Positions 1-12,400 of a stretch of DNA of 64,000 bases are shown here, piece after piece. Numbering within the stretch: position 1 is the first letter of the stretch; each line of letters begins with the position of its first letter. The stretch spans positions 3,091,907 to 3,155,906 of the forward strand of contig NC_091930.1 of the NCBI RefSeq assembly GCF_041260155.1, read 5' to 3'. The position numbers and the translations under genes were made by a program. The stretch is from Ptychodera flava. Lineage: Eukaryota > Hemichordata > Enteropneusta > Ptychoderidae. The notes under the pieces are model-generated. The model was not told the origin of the DNA and searched no databases. It saw only the letters and a list, made by a program, of their open reading frames with translations.

Positions 1-447
1 ATCATTCTAATCTGCTGTGCTGTCAGGTCGCAATCCTAAACTTCTTTAGAAACCGGTTTATTAGGTCATAGCAAGTAATGATAGCGGGACGACTTTTAAA
101 TACTTCCATGGATACAAATAGTATTAGGCACAGTTGGATTAGATGTCAGCAAAGTCAACTCTCAAGAAATCTTTTCGGGAGAAAATTGAATACATTCACA
201 GTAGAAGCCGATTTCGTACAAAAAATAAAGGTCCGCATTAAAACAATACAATACTTCAAATAACAAATCAGAACAGCAACAACAAACTCTATTAAACCTC
301 CATAACACTCTTAGTTATACACCTAATAGTTTAAAGAATATTTTGAATTGTGTGAGTGGGACAGTATAATTTCATACGATATTACCAGTTCTTCTATTTG
401 ATTTTTTCTTGTAACATGGTTCCTTCTCTTTATTGTACTATTTCAGC
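1..447. other. No recognised feature (upstream of first micro-exon)
   Basis: AT-rich sequence without a convincing ORF, repeat or RNA gene. It ends in the pyrimidine-rich acceptor tract of the micro-exon at 448, so it is probably intron, or a 5' flank if that exon is the first coding one. Confidence 0.4.
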
Positions 448-462
448 AATGAAGGAGATCCG
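448..462 (+). CDS. Micro-exon 1 (15 nt)
   Basis: Acceptor tract ends in ATTTCAG and the donor is GTAAGT. In phase 1 it reads xMKEI plus the first base of a His codon completed by the next exon. Its ATG is in frame and could be the start codon. Confidence 0.5.
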
Positions 463-3400
463 TAAGTTATTTTGTGGAATTAACCAACTTTAGTCAATAG
501 AAAATTTTATGCACGCCACAAGGGACTTCCTGATCTGGAGAGAACTTTAACGAAACTGCATGGCTTAGCCTGTTGTTGTCTTACAGAGGTGCTATAACAA
601 ACAAAGCAGATAAGGCCAACCTCTTAAACAAGCGTTCTGAGTTGGTCTCCGAGTGCTGACATAAAAACAAATTTTACTTGTCAAAATTCCATAAAACCCA
701 ACACAACAATTTGAGGCTAATATAAGCACCTGGAGCAAACGTCATACTATAAAATCTACCTGTATGCACTGACGATCGCGTGTAGGCGTGAAACTCTTTT
801 AAGAGGTACCCAAATACGCATGATGTGATCTCATCTTTATTGTGTGTGGAGGGTGAATGAGTGTGTGGGGGGATGGAGTGTGGGTGTTTGTGTCTGTGTG
901 TTGATTAAGCATTTAAATTAATACACTTTTTGAAAGAAGCACATAGTGTTTTTCAAATAGATATCCAATAAAGTACAAATCGTCCCATGTCTTTAAAACA
1001 TTGTTGGCCAGGAAAATAATAACTTTAGGCATTATGAGGTATATCGGCCTTGCTGGTCGTATTTTGGCAACAAAAGTCCTTGTAATGTGGTTAGATTTCA
1101 AAGTACATTTTAATAATACGTATGCACATTTTCATGAACTTGCGGAATGTGTGCAATCATTATTTTCACTATTTTAATTAAAGTGTGGACTGTCAATACT
1201 GTACTTAGTCTGGCGTTTATGATTTGTCAGCATTATCTCTGCAATTCGTGGTGACAGGGGAGACATCTATCTTCAGCAGTAGTATGTCTCATTTCGTATT
1301 TAATTATTTTTGAAGCATGTGTTTATCGTGTGCTGATTATGAGAAATTGTCGTCTACGACGATATGTTCAGTTCATTTGTGACAAAAGGTCGTGCTATTG
1401 TTCATAATTTTAATTAACTTCAGAAGATAACTATTCTTTCCAGACGAACGACATGAAGAGACACTTAAAGAAGCACAAGGTTAGTTGTCACTCTTATAAA
1501 ACTGTTACCCTAATTTTTATGCATGTGTATGGCTACAGCAAATATGTCAGATGTACGAAATTGATATTAGCATTATTGTAACCAGTAATATGCCTAAAAT
1601 GTTTCATAAAGAAACGTCACAGAAAGAGTAAATGTTCAATATTTAACTTAGCGTCAGTTAAATATTATACGAAACTCATAAGTCGCCGAATATGCGATCT
1701 ATGTGGTAGATTGGTACGCCTGTCGATAATGAGGATATAACTTGGAACATAAGGACTACGACTTATTCGACACAACTTTAGATTGCTCAGAATAAACATT
1801 GCCCTCTGTTGTTAAAGACACTCAAAACGTTCAAGATATCACATTCAATATAGTGTTTTCTAGTGATCAACACATCTCCGAGCGTAAAATTGTTATCGCT
1901 ACACAATCGGGAAATACTAATTTCACATCTACAAAAATCAAACCGAAAAATAAAAATTAAAGATTGTCTTGTAGCTCTACTCCACAAGCCTAGGCAGGAT
2001 TACTTTGATTCATTTTTATTACTTAATTAGCGTATCAAAATAGGACTGAACTGATAAGATCTCGACTTTAAGAATGACGGCTTTCTATTCACCGTAGCTG
2101 TTCTATTTAATAAAGATACACTTGGAGATACTCGATTATTTGTCTTCGTCTCAGTAGAGTTGGTAGCCTTACTGGCTATGTGTAAAGTAAGGTCGGCACT
2201 GTAGTAAAGCGAAGTGCAACATAGGGCATGGGAGTTTACGCGTTGTTCTGACTATTGCGCGTGCTCTTATGACAGCCTTTTGAGCTTAGCAATACAACTG
2301 GGCGCGCATGTTATGTCTCCGTTATACAAACGCCACTTTAGGACTCTAATCTGGCCGGCCATTCAAAATTCTTAAAGCCAGATGGCGCGATACGAACACT
2401 CAAGAGTGATACATCCAGGGAGTAACTGATCTGCGAAATGGATGTAATTTGTATGTTTAGAGACTAAATCGTGGACACTTTGGTTTGATGGTATGTTGAA
2501 GTCCCTTTCCGAAGTCGCTCTATAGAATTGATTGTGAACCTTGACTTTTATATCCTGGCTCAGCCACAGGCGGCACAGAAACTATTACTGAGTTTTTCTG
2601 ACTGAAGTTCATCTATCTTAATGTGGCGCTTATGATAGTGTAACATCTTCGTATATTACACAAATTTACACAAATTAACAAATGCATAAACAAATTATCA
2701 TCCACAACATCTTAATGTAATCAGTTTCGTCGCCATGGGATGTACAACTGTAAGAAGACTTGCTTTTGACTTAATATATACATGAGGAATCTTAGAAATA
2801 ATAAACCAACTTGAAAAATAAAAAGACACTTTGATTTAATTGTGTTAAATAATGAAATGTTGATTAGCAAAGCATAAACAAGTATTAAGAGGATATATTG
2901 ACACACATTTATTTATTTATTTATTTATTTATTTATTCAGATAACAAACAGGAGTATATTTCCAATTATGGCTCCGCAAAACATAAAAATACATAAAAAT
3001 ACAGACAAACACAAAATTAACGCAAAGGACAATAACTAGAACATACAAATCATGAATAAAAATAATTCCTTACACTTGTTTTTAAAATACTAAATCTGTT
3101 GAAAATGTCAATACTCGAGTGCAACTTTGCAATATCGTTATAAGTGCTTAAAGCACGTGGCAAATAGGAGTGTTTAAGAACATTGATTCTTGAAAAGGGT
3201 ACCCGAGAGATTATTCATATTTTATTTCGCCACGGCAGCAATCGCTATTTCACAGCACAAGCAAGTCAGTATGCTTATTAAAATATTTTTAAAGATACGT
3301 GGGGACAATATACCCCAGTCATAAACCATAAAAAACAGCAAACTGCTGTTGCGAGCCTCATCCAAAGCAAATTCTTGATGATTGTGCCAAAATACAAACA

Positions 3401-6400
3401 ATCTGTTAAAAGGACAACTCTTTCTATTAATTTACATAATCAAGTCCAATGATTCACCCTAATAATAAGTTTTGTTACATATAAAATAAAGGTACAGAGG
3501 GGTGCTGTGTAGTTTCTAAAATTTAATAATTTCTTTCATTAAGAAGATATAGTGGATTACCTTCCGTGCAACCAACCAAATGGTCACTTAGTACGAAAAA
3601 TACTAACGCATTTGCTGAGCATATGTATGACATAAAATGACATACGTTGCCAATTGTCTTCTTAACTAAGGGAAATTAGACGGTATCCATCATACGTGAT
3701 GGCATATTATCATGTACATGTGAAGAAGTAAACATAATAGATAACAGAATATGTAAACGTTTGTGCGCCAACTGCAAATGTACATTTGATAATCTATCTG
3801 GCTCAAATGACTTGCCATTAACAAATTTGATAATAGAGTTACTCATGACAGTAGAAGAGAGTGGCAATCATTTCATCATCAAAAGAAACCACAAAAATAT
3901 TATCCCGTACATAACGTTTGTGGGTGTGGTCAGTAACAGAGAAGAACAGCCTCACCAAATTTATCCTCCCACATGCTTGCAATGTCATAATGCCCATTAA
4001 AATCGTCAACAACGATGAGAGAGGAACATTCTCCTAATGTTTTTATACATTTTTCACAACTGATACACATCTTTGATACATAGAATATATGCAAGAGCGC
4101 TGGATCTCATTTTAAACCCACTGTTTGTGCATACCTTCAACACATAATGAAACGTTGCACGAGATTTTCTTCTGAGATTTCCCTTAGACATCGAATCTTG
4201 GAGTGGACTACCAGACTCCCGCATAAACATAAATGCAAGGCGAGAATTTCGCATGGCAAACCTTAACATGTTGATTCCAGCCCCTAATAGACTTATTACG
4301 AGAGTTACAATGAGACTTTACCAGAATTATTTGCTTAAACAGCTAATTAGAGAGCGTCAAAAATATCATCTTAAACATTAGCCATGTGTAAATCTCACTA
4401 AGTTGACTGTGCGTAGTGTCAAGTAAACTTTGCATCAATAAACAATTTATCAAAGACCAATCAATGTGTTTAATATTGGACGGTGTAATTGATGGAATTT
4501 TCAAAAGTGTGTAATAAAACTGATAACGCTACACTCAGACCAGTCTACTTGAAAATCTTAGGTACAATTATTTCACTCCGGGGCTTAAATCCGGCTGGGC
4601 TGAACAGAATAGAGAAATCCTATCACAGAATGTCAGAGAAAGATGGCGAGATACGGACATATCAATGCCTCCTAGAAGCAACTAATCATCTATGATGTAA
4701 TTATTATATTTTGAGACCAAGTCACGGAAAATGCAGCCTCAAGGCAGAAGTGGCTTTCGAAGTCAAATGACTGGGAACTATGACTTAAATGTCCTTGATC
4801 AGTTGAGCAACAAGAATGCTATAGCTGAGCCACAGGCGACCCAGAAACTATTACTGAGTTTTTCTGACTGTTTTCTCTATCCTTTTTTTCTCCTTTTCTT
4901 CATGCTCTGACTGATCGCAGTAAATAAAATAAATGGTTATATAACCTAACCGAGCCTCTGTGACTGTGTATTTATTTTACACCCCATTACAAGGACGTAT
5001 ATCCTTCATACACACATCTTGTTATGAATTAGTCAACACAACGAATTATGCTAATCCGTTGACTTATCAGGGATTGACGGTTGGTCAAAATCACAAAAGT
5101 TAGAAAAGGTTACTTAAATTGGAAGGTAAGAAGCTCTCCTGAAATGTTTTCAAAATTTCTAAATTGGGGCCAATCATGACCATTTATCCAAAATTTACTG
5201 CAGCAAATGTATTTCGATGGCCGAGGAGAGCCGGCTACTCTAAATTCAAACTTATATATGGTCGCAAACAGTGCAAACCCTACCAGTGACTTGTGTGCAG
5301 TTCATTGCATTAGGACGTCCGTAAAGCAGGAAGTCAGAAGTTGAAACCTTTGACCTTTATGTTGTTCATATGTGGGCAAACTTGTAAACATACTTCCCAG
5401 GGACCAGTCTGATTTTGATTTGGGTCAAAATTCGTGTGATGAAGCGTGGTTCTGTCGCCAGATTGACCGCATCGTGTTTCCAAGGTTTTGTCTGCCATCA
5501 ATTGCAAAAGACCGTACTCACCCAAGGTAAGCCTATGTTTAATGATACTGTCTATGGTTTGAGAATGACAAAATTGTCTGAAAAAATCGATTAAAACTGA
5601 TTCAATTCTTCCCTTCATTTTCCCGTGATTTGCACAAATCGTTTGCCATTCACAAAGGTATGAAATACTTCTGGCATTGTGTGTAATCATGGTGTCAAGT
5701 GTCAAGTGTCAAGTTTTGACTTAATTAATTTTTATCATTAAGACCAAAATTTAGGATTTTTACCCCAAATATACACCCACTTCATCCTTCGAGTAAACTA
5801 CTGCTATCATAATAAACTTTAGATTCTCTGCATTTTGAAAATATATGGTATGAGAGAGTTTCCTTGTCATCTTTGATGAGACATATTGCTTTGAAAAAAC
5901 CAGTGTTGGCAACATGCAGCTCAACCTTGAATAAAAGAAAATAAATACTTAAACAGAACAATAAATATTATCTACATTTAGCAAGGCAAAAAACTACAAG
6001 TACCTGCCACTTCTAGCAATACTTATTACGAAAGAAAAGATAGTGACGATGAGGATGATATCGTTGTTCATGACTCAACGGCACCAGCGACAGTGAAGAT
6101 CAGGATCGACTGTGGTGATGATGATGTCACATAGTAGTTTTCTACAGTCGTTACCAGAGGCGGGAGGAGAGGCTGGGTCGTTGAAAAATGTTCTCGACAG
6201 ATATAGTTATAAGTGCACAGGATCTAGGACAAAACTGAGCTGTTGTGAATTCATCCTTTATATTATCACAGAAATGTGAATTTTAATTGACTTGAGTTAA
6301 ACAACCATTCGGACATTCAACCATGCCGTTATGACATGCTACCCATCCAAATTAAACAATACTATGGTTAGAGACTGGTTATTAGGTGAGCTTTTATATC

Positions 6401-9400
6401 TACATATTCTTACATTGGCTCAGGTAAGCCAAAATTTCTGTTAGAGAGGGGGTTACTCAAATTCATCATGGCTGGCTGGGGTGTGACTCAAATTTCGGAG
6501 TTTCCTCTGGCCCCAGGTCGTAAATGATGACGGCTCCCTAAACTGCTGCGAACGCCTGAGTCATAACGACTTACTGCTAAGAAATTAGAGACTCTTGGCT
6601 TTTGATGCATCCGTTTCTGAGCTTTTATACCGGCAAATAGGCATTCTGAATACAGCCGTAAATTTCCACCCAAACGTAAGGCGAACACGCGGGCATTCTG
6701 CAATGGACGCTGTCAACTTTCCCTTGCTGCAGGCCCCACGCCAATCTTGGGCCGGCCCTGCTGTCTACTACCTCCATGTAGTACAGCCTTACAGGACTAA
6801 TAGCTGGCATAACACAAAAAACAACGCCGCAGTGTAAAATCCGTAGGTCACAACCATTGTTCATAAATTTTCAGAACAAGTGATGTTTAAAAGTTTTGTA
6901 TTGATCACTTCATTTAGGTTTATGTGAACGACGTTTTCATCGAGCTCCGTGTATAATTGTCCCGGGTATTGTCCATGCAAATTTGAGGCCTGCCTTAGCT
7001 TCCTCCGATCGTTTCTGGACAACAGCCAAAATCACAGTTCTAAGCAAATTGTACAGTTTTGAAAGTCAGATATATGTATCATGAATACTTTGCAAAAAAT
7101 AAGTAATCAACAGAATCAAGCCACGAGGTAAGTTTGCTGTCGGGCCGGGTGCGCAAGGGACAACTTTGCAGCTAGGCCGGGATCTCTCTTGTGTTCGAAC
7201 TTCTACCATATTTGGAGCTCGCCGATAATTGTACTACAGTAGCCCTTGTGAAGATAAGATACTCGTTACGTTCGATATTATTGGAAATACTTTTAAATTT
7301 AATGAGTATGACTTTTGTACTGCATTCAAAATACAATGTGTTCCTTTCTCAGCGTTTTCAATTGCGGCAATGATATGCGAAGTTGATCGGCTGTGTTGCC
7401 GGCAGCGTAGCCCTGCCGTACACTAAACGTCGTTTGAGTAGACGTGGCAGAATCAGTCCCGTCATTATTTTAACGAAATTTTAATTATACTCCATAATGG
7501 AAGAAACGACTAGTTCAATGATTACGATGGTGAAGAATTGAATTTTTATGTATATAGGTTTTTCTCTCTAAATTCACTCAGCAAACTTGATCTCCGTACC
7601 GCCGGTCACAACGTGCAATACAGTGCATGAAGCTTACAATCGACTGCCTCCATTTTTGTTTAGCTGTTCAAAACGTTTGTTTGCACAACTCATTATAGTC
7701 CGAACAGTCTGTAAACACCTACATATTTATATCTTTCCGGAATTTCTCCAAACTTACGCGCGTTTTTAGCTGAGTCACCAGTTTTGATGGATCAGACCTT
7801 TTCGAAGAGCGTAGGTAATATGGACGCCACTGTAAAACTTACGTAGATGTGGTTGAGCATGCGCGATGGTGTGATTACATTTTGTTTCGTATGTCATCAG
7901 AGCCTGACTTCAGGCCCGGACAAGAAGTCATTTTTCACTCTTTTTACTGTTAATCGTACACGTTTGTGAGGCGGGCTGGGCATGCAGACCGTGCGATTCA
8001 GTATTAATAATGGTCTACTTTCACATACTGAGGATGTCATTTTATTCAAAAATATGAAAAAAAAGTTAGAAATTAGAAATACTGAAATACTATGGCTTTA
8101 ATGTTTTTCAGTAAGGTCTCTGTTCTACCGATAACATCACCCTGAGTCGATCTTGTTTCTCTCCTGGAACAAACTTCAAATCGTGAACAGAGATAAGAGT
8201 TCGTGTTGGTCGCTGCTTAAAACAGTCGGTCTACCATTACATTGAGGTACCTTTCTATTAAGAATATGAAGGGGCCATGTCCAGTCTTCATACACTTTCA
8301 ACTCCCGTATGACCCTCTGGCTACCGTAGAAGATGTTATCGTCGATGAACAACCATTCTGCCGCGAGTGTCGACGTGTCAGTTAGGGGTGCATCGCTGTC
8401 TCGGTTATGAGCCTTATCATGATGACCTTGGGGAAGCCATGCAAGTTCACTCACGTCCAAAGTTTTCACGTCAGATCAACCAAGTCGATCAGGATACTTA
8501 TGAAGCATCGTATTTTGGCCCCTTTTGAGATTTAAGTAAACGTGACTAATTCATCTGTCAAGGAAATGGTGTGAACAAAAATCATAAACGCCTCCGTCAG
8601 TGCACCACTCTACCTCTCACGCATGTTATGTGGAGGCATTGCCCTAACAAACAATCACACAGTGTCAAAAGTTCTCGCAACGACGTAGAAGATGGACGGA
8701 ATTAAAACTGTGTGCCAGCCATTCCATATGGACGTAATAACTGTAATATAAATATTAAATGTTGCATAGAAAATTCTGAATCAATTTAAAGTATACTACC
8801 GTTTCGCATTCATGTGAGTTTTCCCTCCTTCACTGTGTTGTACACCTAGCGAACAATCGCTCCTTTCTGTGCCGAAGAAAGACGGCTGTCCGAAAAGGCC
8901 ATTATCTCTTCGACAGGAACAAATTCCCCAATAGCCTCATGAAAATATTTGCATAGCCTATGGGTGACGAAAATGAAATTCGAAAAGAAAAGAAAAAAGA
9001 ACTACATGTAAATGAAAAAATTAAGCGTACACTACACTACACTACACTACCCCGTCACAGTACACTACACTACACTACACTACACTACACTACACTACAC
9101 TACACTACACTACACTACACTACACTACACTACACTACACTATACTAAACTATGCTAAACTACACTACAGTACAGTACACTATACTACACTACACTACAC
9201 TACCGCGTCACAGTATATAACTCTAGCGAGCGACCTATGTTGGAAAAATGTTCCCTTTGTCGTAGACACAGAAGACACACATGAAATACAAAAAGAACAT
9301 GGCACCTTGACGAACTCGGTACTGTCACAAGCAGTTTGCATTCAGATAAGTATATAACAAATTATGTCTTTGGGAACGAACATTTCGTTGTTCGATTTTT

Positions 9401-12400
9401 AGGCCTTACCAAAAAAACAAAGTTTTGTAGCCCGTGCACCGCTTCTTTCGTGAATTGTACACTATCACCATAAGGCACGAATGAAAATCGATGAATTCCT
9501 TGGACGAGTGGCGACCAACTCTCTTTTATTAGGAACTAAGCGGCGAGATTAACTTTTTGACGCCATACAGTCATTCAAGTCATGAGCTTGGTTGCTAGCA
9601 TATGTCAGAAAACAACCGACTTTGGCATCAAAGGTCTGTTGCTGGTACGTACTTTAAACGGAAAATCGCGATATGTTACCTGCTGACATAGAATTATATA
9701 GCGAGTGCAGAGAAATGATGGTGACTGCTTTAAAAAATTCACAGTGGGTGGCAAATTTTCTCCAGTGCGCACCTTTACTAATGTGTCGCCATTGTGCCTT
9801 GAATCACGACACAGTTTGTAAATTTTACTTGGCTTATACACTCCCCGAAAAAGATGACGTGAAGCATATATCTATATAATTTTATTGACAAAATACACTT
9901 AACTTACCACGTAATAAAACGGCCCCTTCGGCGATCTTTTTCTGCTTGCTCGGTCGATACTCTCTTGGTGTCATTTGTTACATCGAGCAGGGCAATGTCT
10001 GCTTAGTTGTGTTTGAATTTCGCGCTTGGCAAAGAAAAGCACGCGCGTTTCCGGCGGTCCTTCCGATCCAACTTCCTGTTTAATTTTGAATAATGAGCAG
10101 TGTTTGTTTACGCATATCATAGATATATAAGAGTTCGTAAGAGTTACGGACGTCCTTGGGACACGTTTTCCAAAATAGTCATACCTTCTCCTTTTTTATT
10201 TACATCTCTACCTTTCCAATGTTTACCAACCTCTGATAAGTCCACGGATATGCATGATTAGTTGTGTTGACTAATTAATAACAAGATGTGTGTATGAGAG
10301 ATATACGTCCTTGTAATGGGATGTGAAATAAATAAACAGTCACAGAGGCTATGTTAGGTTATATAACAATTTATTTTAATTACTCCGATCAGTCAGAGCA
10401 TGAAGAAAGGGAGAGGAAATGATAGAGGAAACAGTCAGAAAAACTCAGTATAGTTTCTGGGTCGCCTGTGGCTCAGCTATAGCATTCTTGTTGCTCAACT
10501 GATCAAGGACATTCAAGTGATAGTTCCCAGTCATTTGACTTCCAACGCCTTTCTTCTGCCTTGAGGCTGTATTTTACATGACTTGGTTTAAAAACATAAT
10601 AATTACATCATAGATGATTAGTTGCTTCCAGAAGGCACTGATATGTCCGTGTCTCGCCATCTTTCTCTGACATTCTGTGATAGAATTTCTCTATTCTGTT
10701 CAGCCCAAGCGGATTGGAGCCCCGAAGTGAAGTCCTTATACCTAAGATTTTTATGCAATCTGGTCTGAGTGTAGCGTTAATTACACACTTTTGAAAATTC
10801 AATCAATTTATTTATTATTTATTTATTATTTATTTATTATTTATTTATTTATTTATTATTTATTTATTCGGAAGACCAACAGGAATAAAATCCCAATTAC
10901 AGGCTCCGCTCGACATAAAAAGAAATACAAGCACAATCACACAAAATAAACAATAAAAACAATATATACAATAAAAACAGACAATTGCGATTCACAAACG
11001 AGATCATGTATAAAAATAATTCTTTACACTAGTTTTAAAAAAGACTAAATCTGTCAAAAATATCAATATTTGGATTATATTTTGCAATTTCGTTAAAAGT
11101 GGACAGAGCACGTGGAATGAAAGAGTACTTGCGAACATTAATTCTGGTTGCTGGTACCCGAAACGGACAGTTAAACCTTAAAGTTCGTTGAACATTCAGT
11201 GGGATTTGTGTTAAATAAGACCTGTTAACCACAGAATGAATACATTTGTATAAAAAACAGAGATCAGAAACTTTTCTACGATTAAAAAGGGGATATAGTT
11301 TGAAAAATGTGCATAATTTTCTATACTCTGAAGAACAGTATGGTATGTTTTGTTTAAAGCATAAGTACCTGATAAATTTCTTTTGAACACGTTCAACTTT
11401 ATCAACTAGGTTCTTTTGCCATGGATTCCATATAACAGAACAAAAATCGAGGCAGCTCCGTACCAAAGAAATGTACAAGGCCTTCACCGACTTTACATTA
11501 TGGAAATCTTGACAATTGCGTTTTAAGAAACCTAGATTGCGCATTGCTTCTTGACGACAGTATCAATGTGCTCGGAAAAATCCATGGAGCCACAAAGTAT
11601 GACACCAAGGTCCTTGATTGACGTAAACGTGTGATTGGAGTTGTATTAATTGAGTTATTAAAAAGAATCATCTAAGTCTTATTAGTGAAACTAATCAAGC
11701 CACATTTGTCAATATTTAACTTAAGCTTCCATGTTGAACACCAACAAACAACCCTGTCAAGATCATCCTGCAACAATGTGCAATCAGAAATTGACTGGAT
11801 AGTTTATAAAGCTTCGAATCATCTGCATATAAAATAACATTTGATGACCGAGCACATGTTGACAAATCATTTACGTATAAAATAAAAAGCAGCGGACCAA
11901 TAATAGAACCCTGGGGTACACCAGATACAACTGGGCACCATTTGGAAAAACTTCCCTCAATGACAGTTCTCTGGGAGCGATCAGACAGATACGACTCAAG
12001 CCACTTAATGCAATTTCCGGTATAACCGAAAGAAGAAAGTTTGTGAATAAGTAGTTTATGAGAAATGGAATCGAAAGCTTTACTGAAGTCAAGATAAATT
12101 GAATCAGTTTGTAATTTATTGTTGAACGCTGTTGAAATAAAGTCTGTGTAAGTGGGTAGATTCGTCTCGACGCTTCTCCCAAGAACAAAACCGTGTTGAT
12201 CATCAGAGATAACGTTAGCAACATGGCCATATAAACTCTTAAAAACGATCTTCTCGAAGACTTTACTGAATAAAGGTAACAGTGAAACAGGTCTGTAGTT
12301 CTAACATCCTGCTTATTACTTTTTTAAAAATTGGCACCACATTGCTACGCTTAAAAAACGTCGGAAAGATTCCGGATGAAAGGGATTTATTATAAATATA

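Noticed and set aside
3761..4000. 79-codon plus-strand frame starting MCANCKC as a zinc-binding protein
   Set aside because: It is the reverse of the strand whose reading is kept in both repeat copies; the Cys pattern is not kept in copy B.
7110..7125. AATCAAGCCACGAG before GTAAGT as another micro-exon
   Set aside because: The acceptor side is A-rich with no pyrimidine tract, and 14 nt breaks the phase rule.
8960..9148. 62-codon frame through the CACTA repeat
   Set aside because: A repeat of 5 bp read in any frame gives a long open peptide; no coding evidence.
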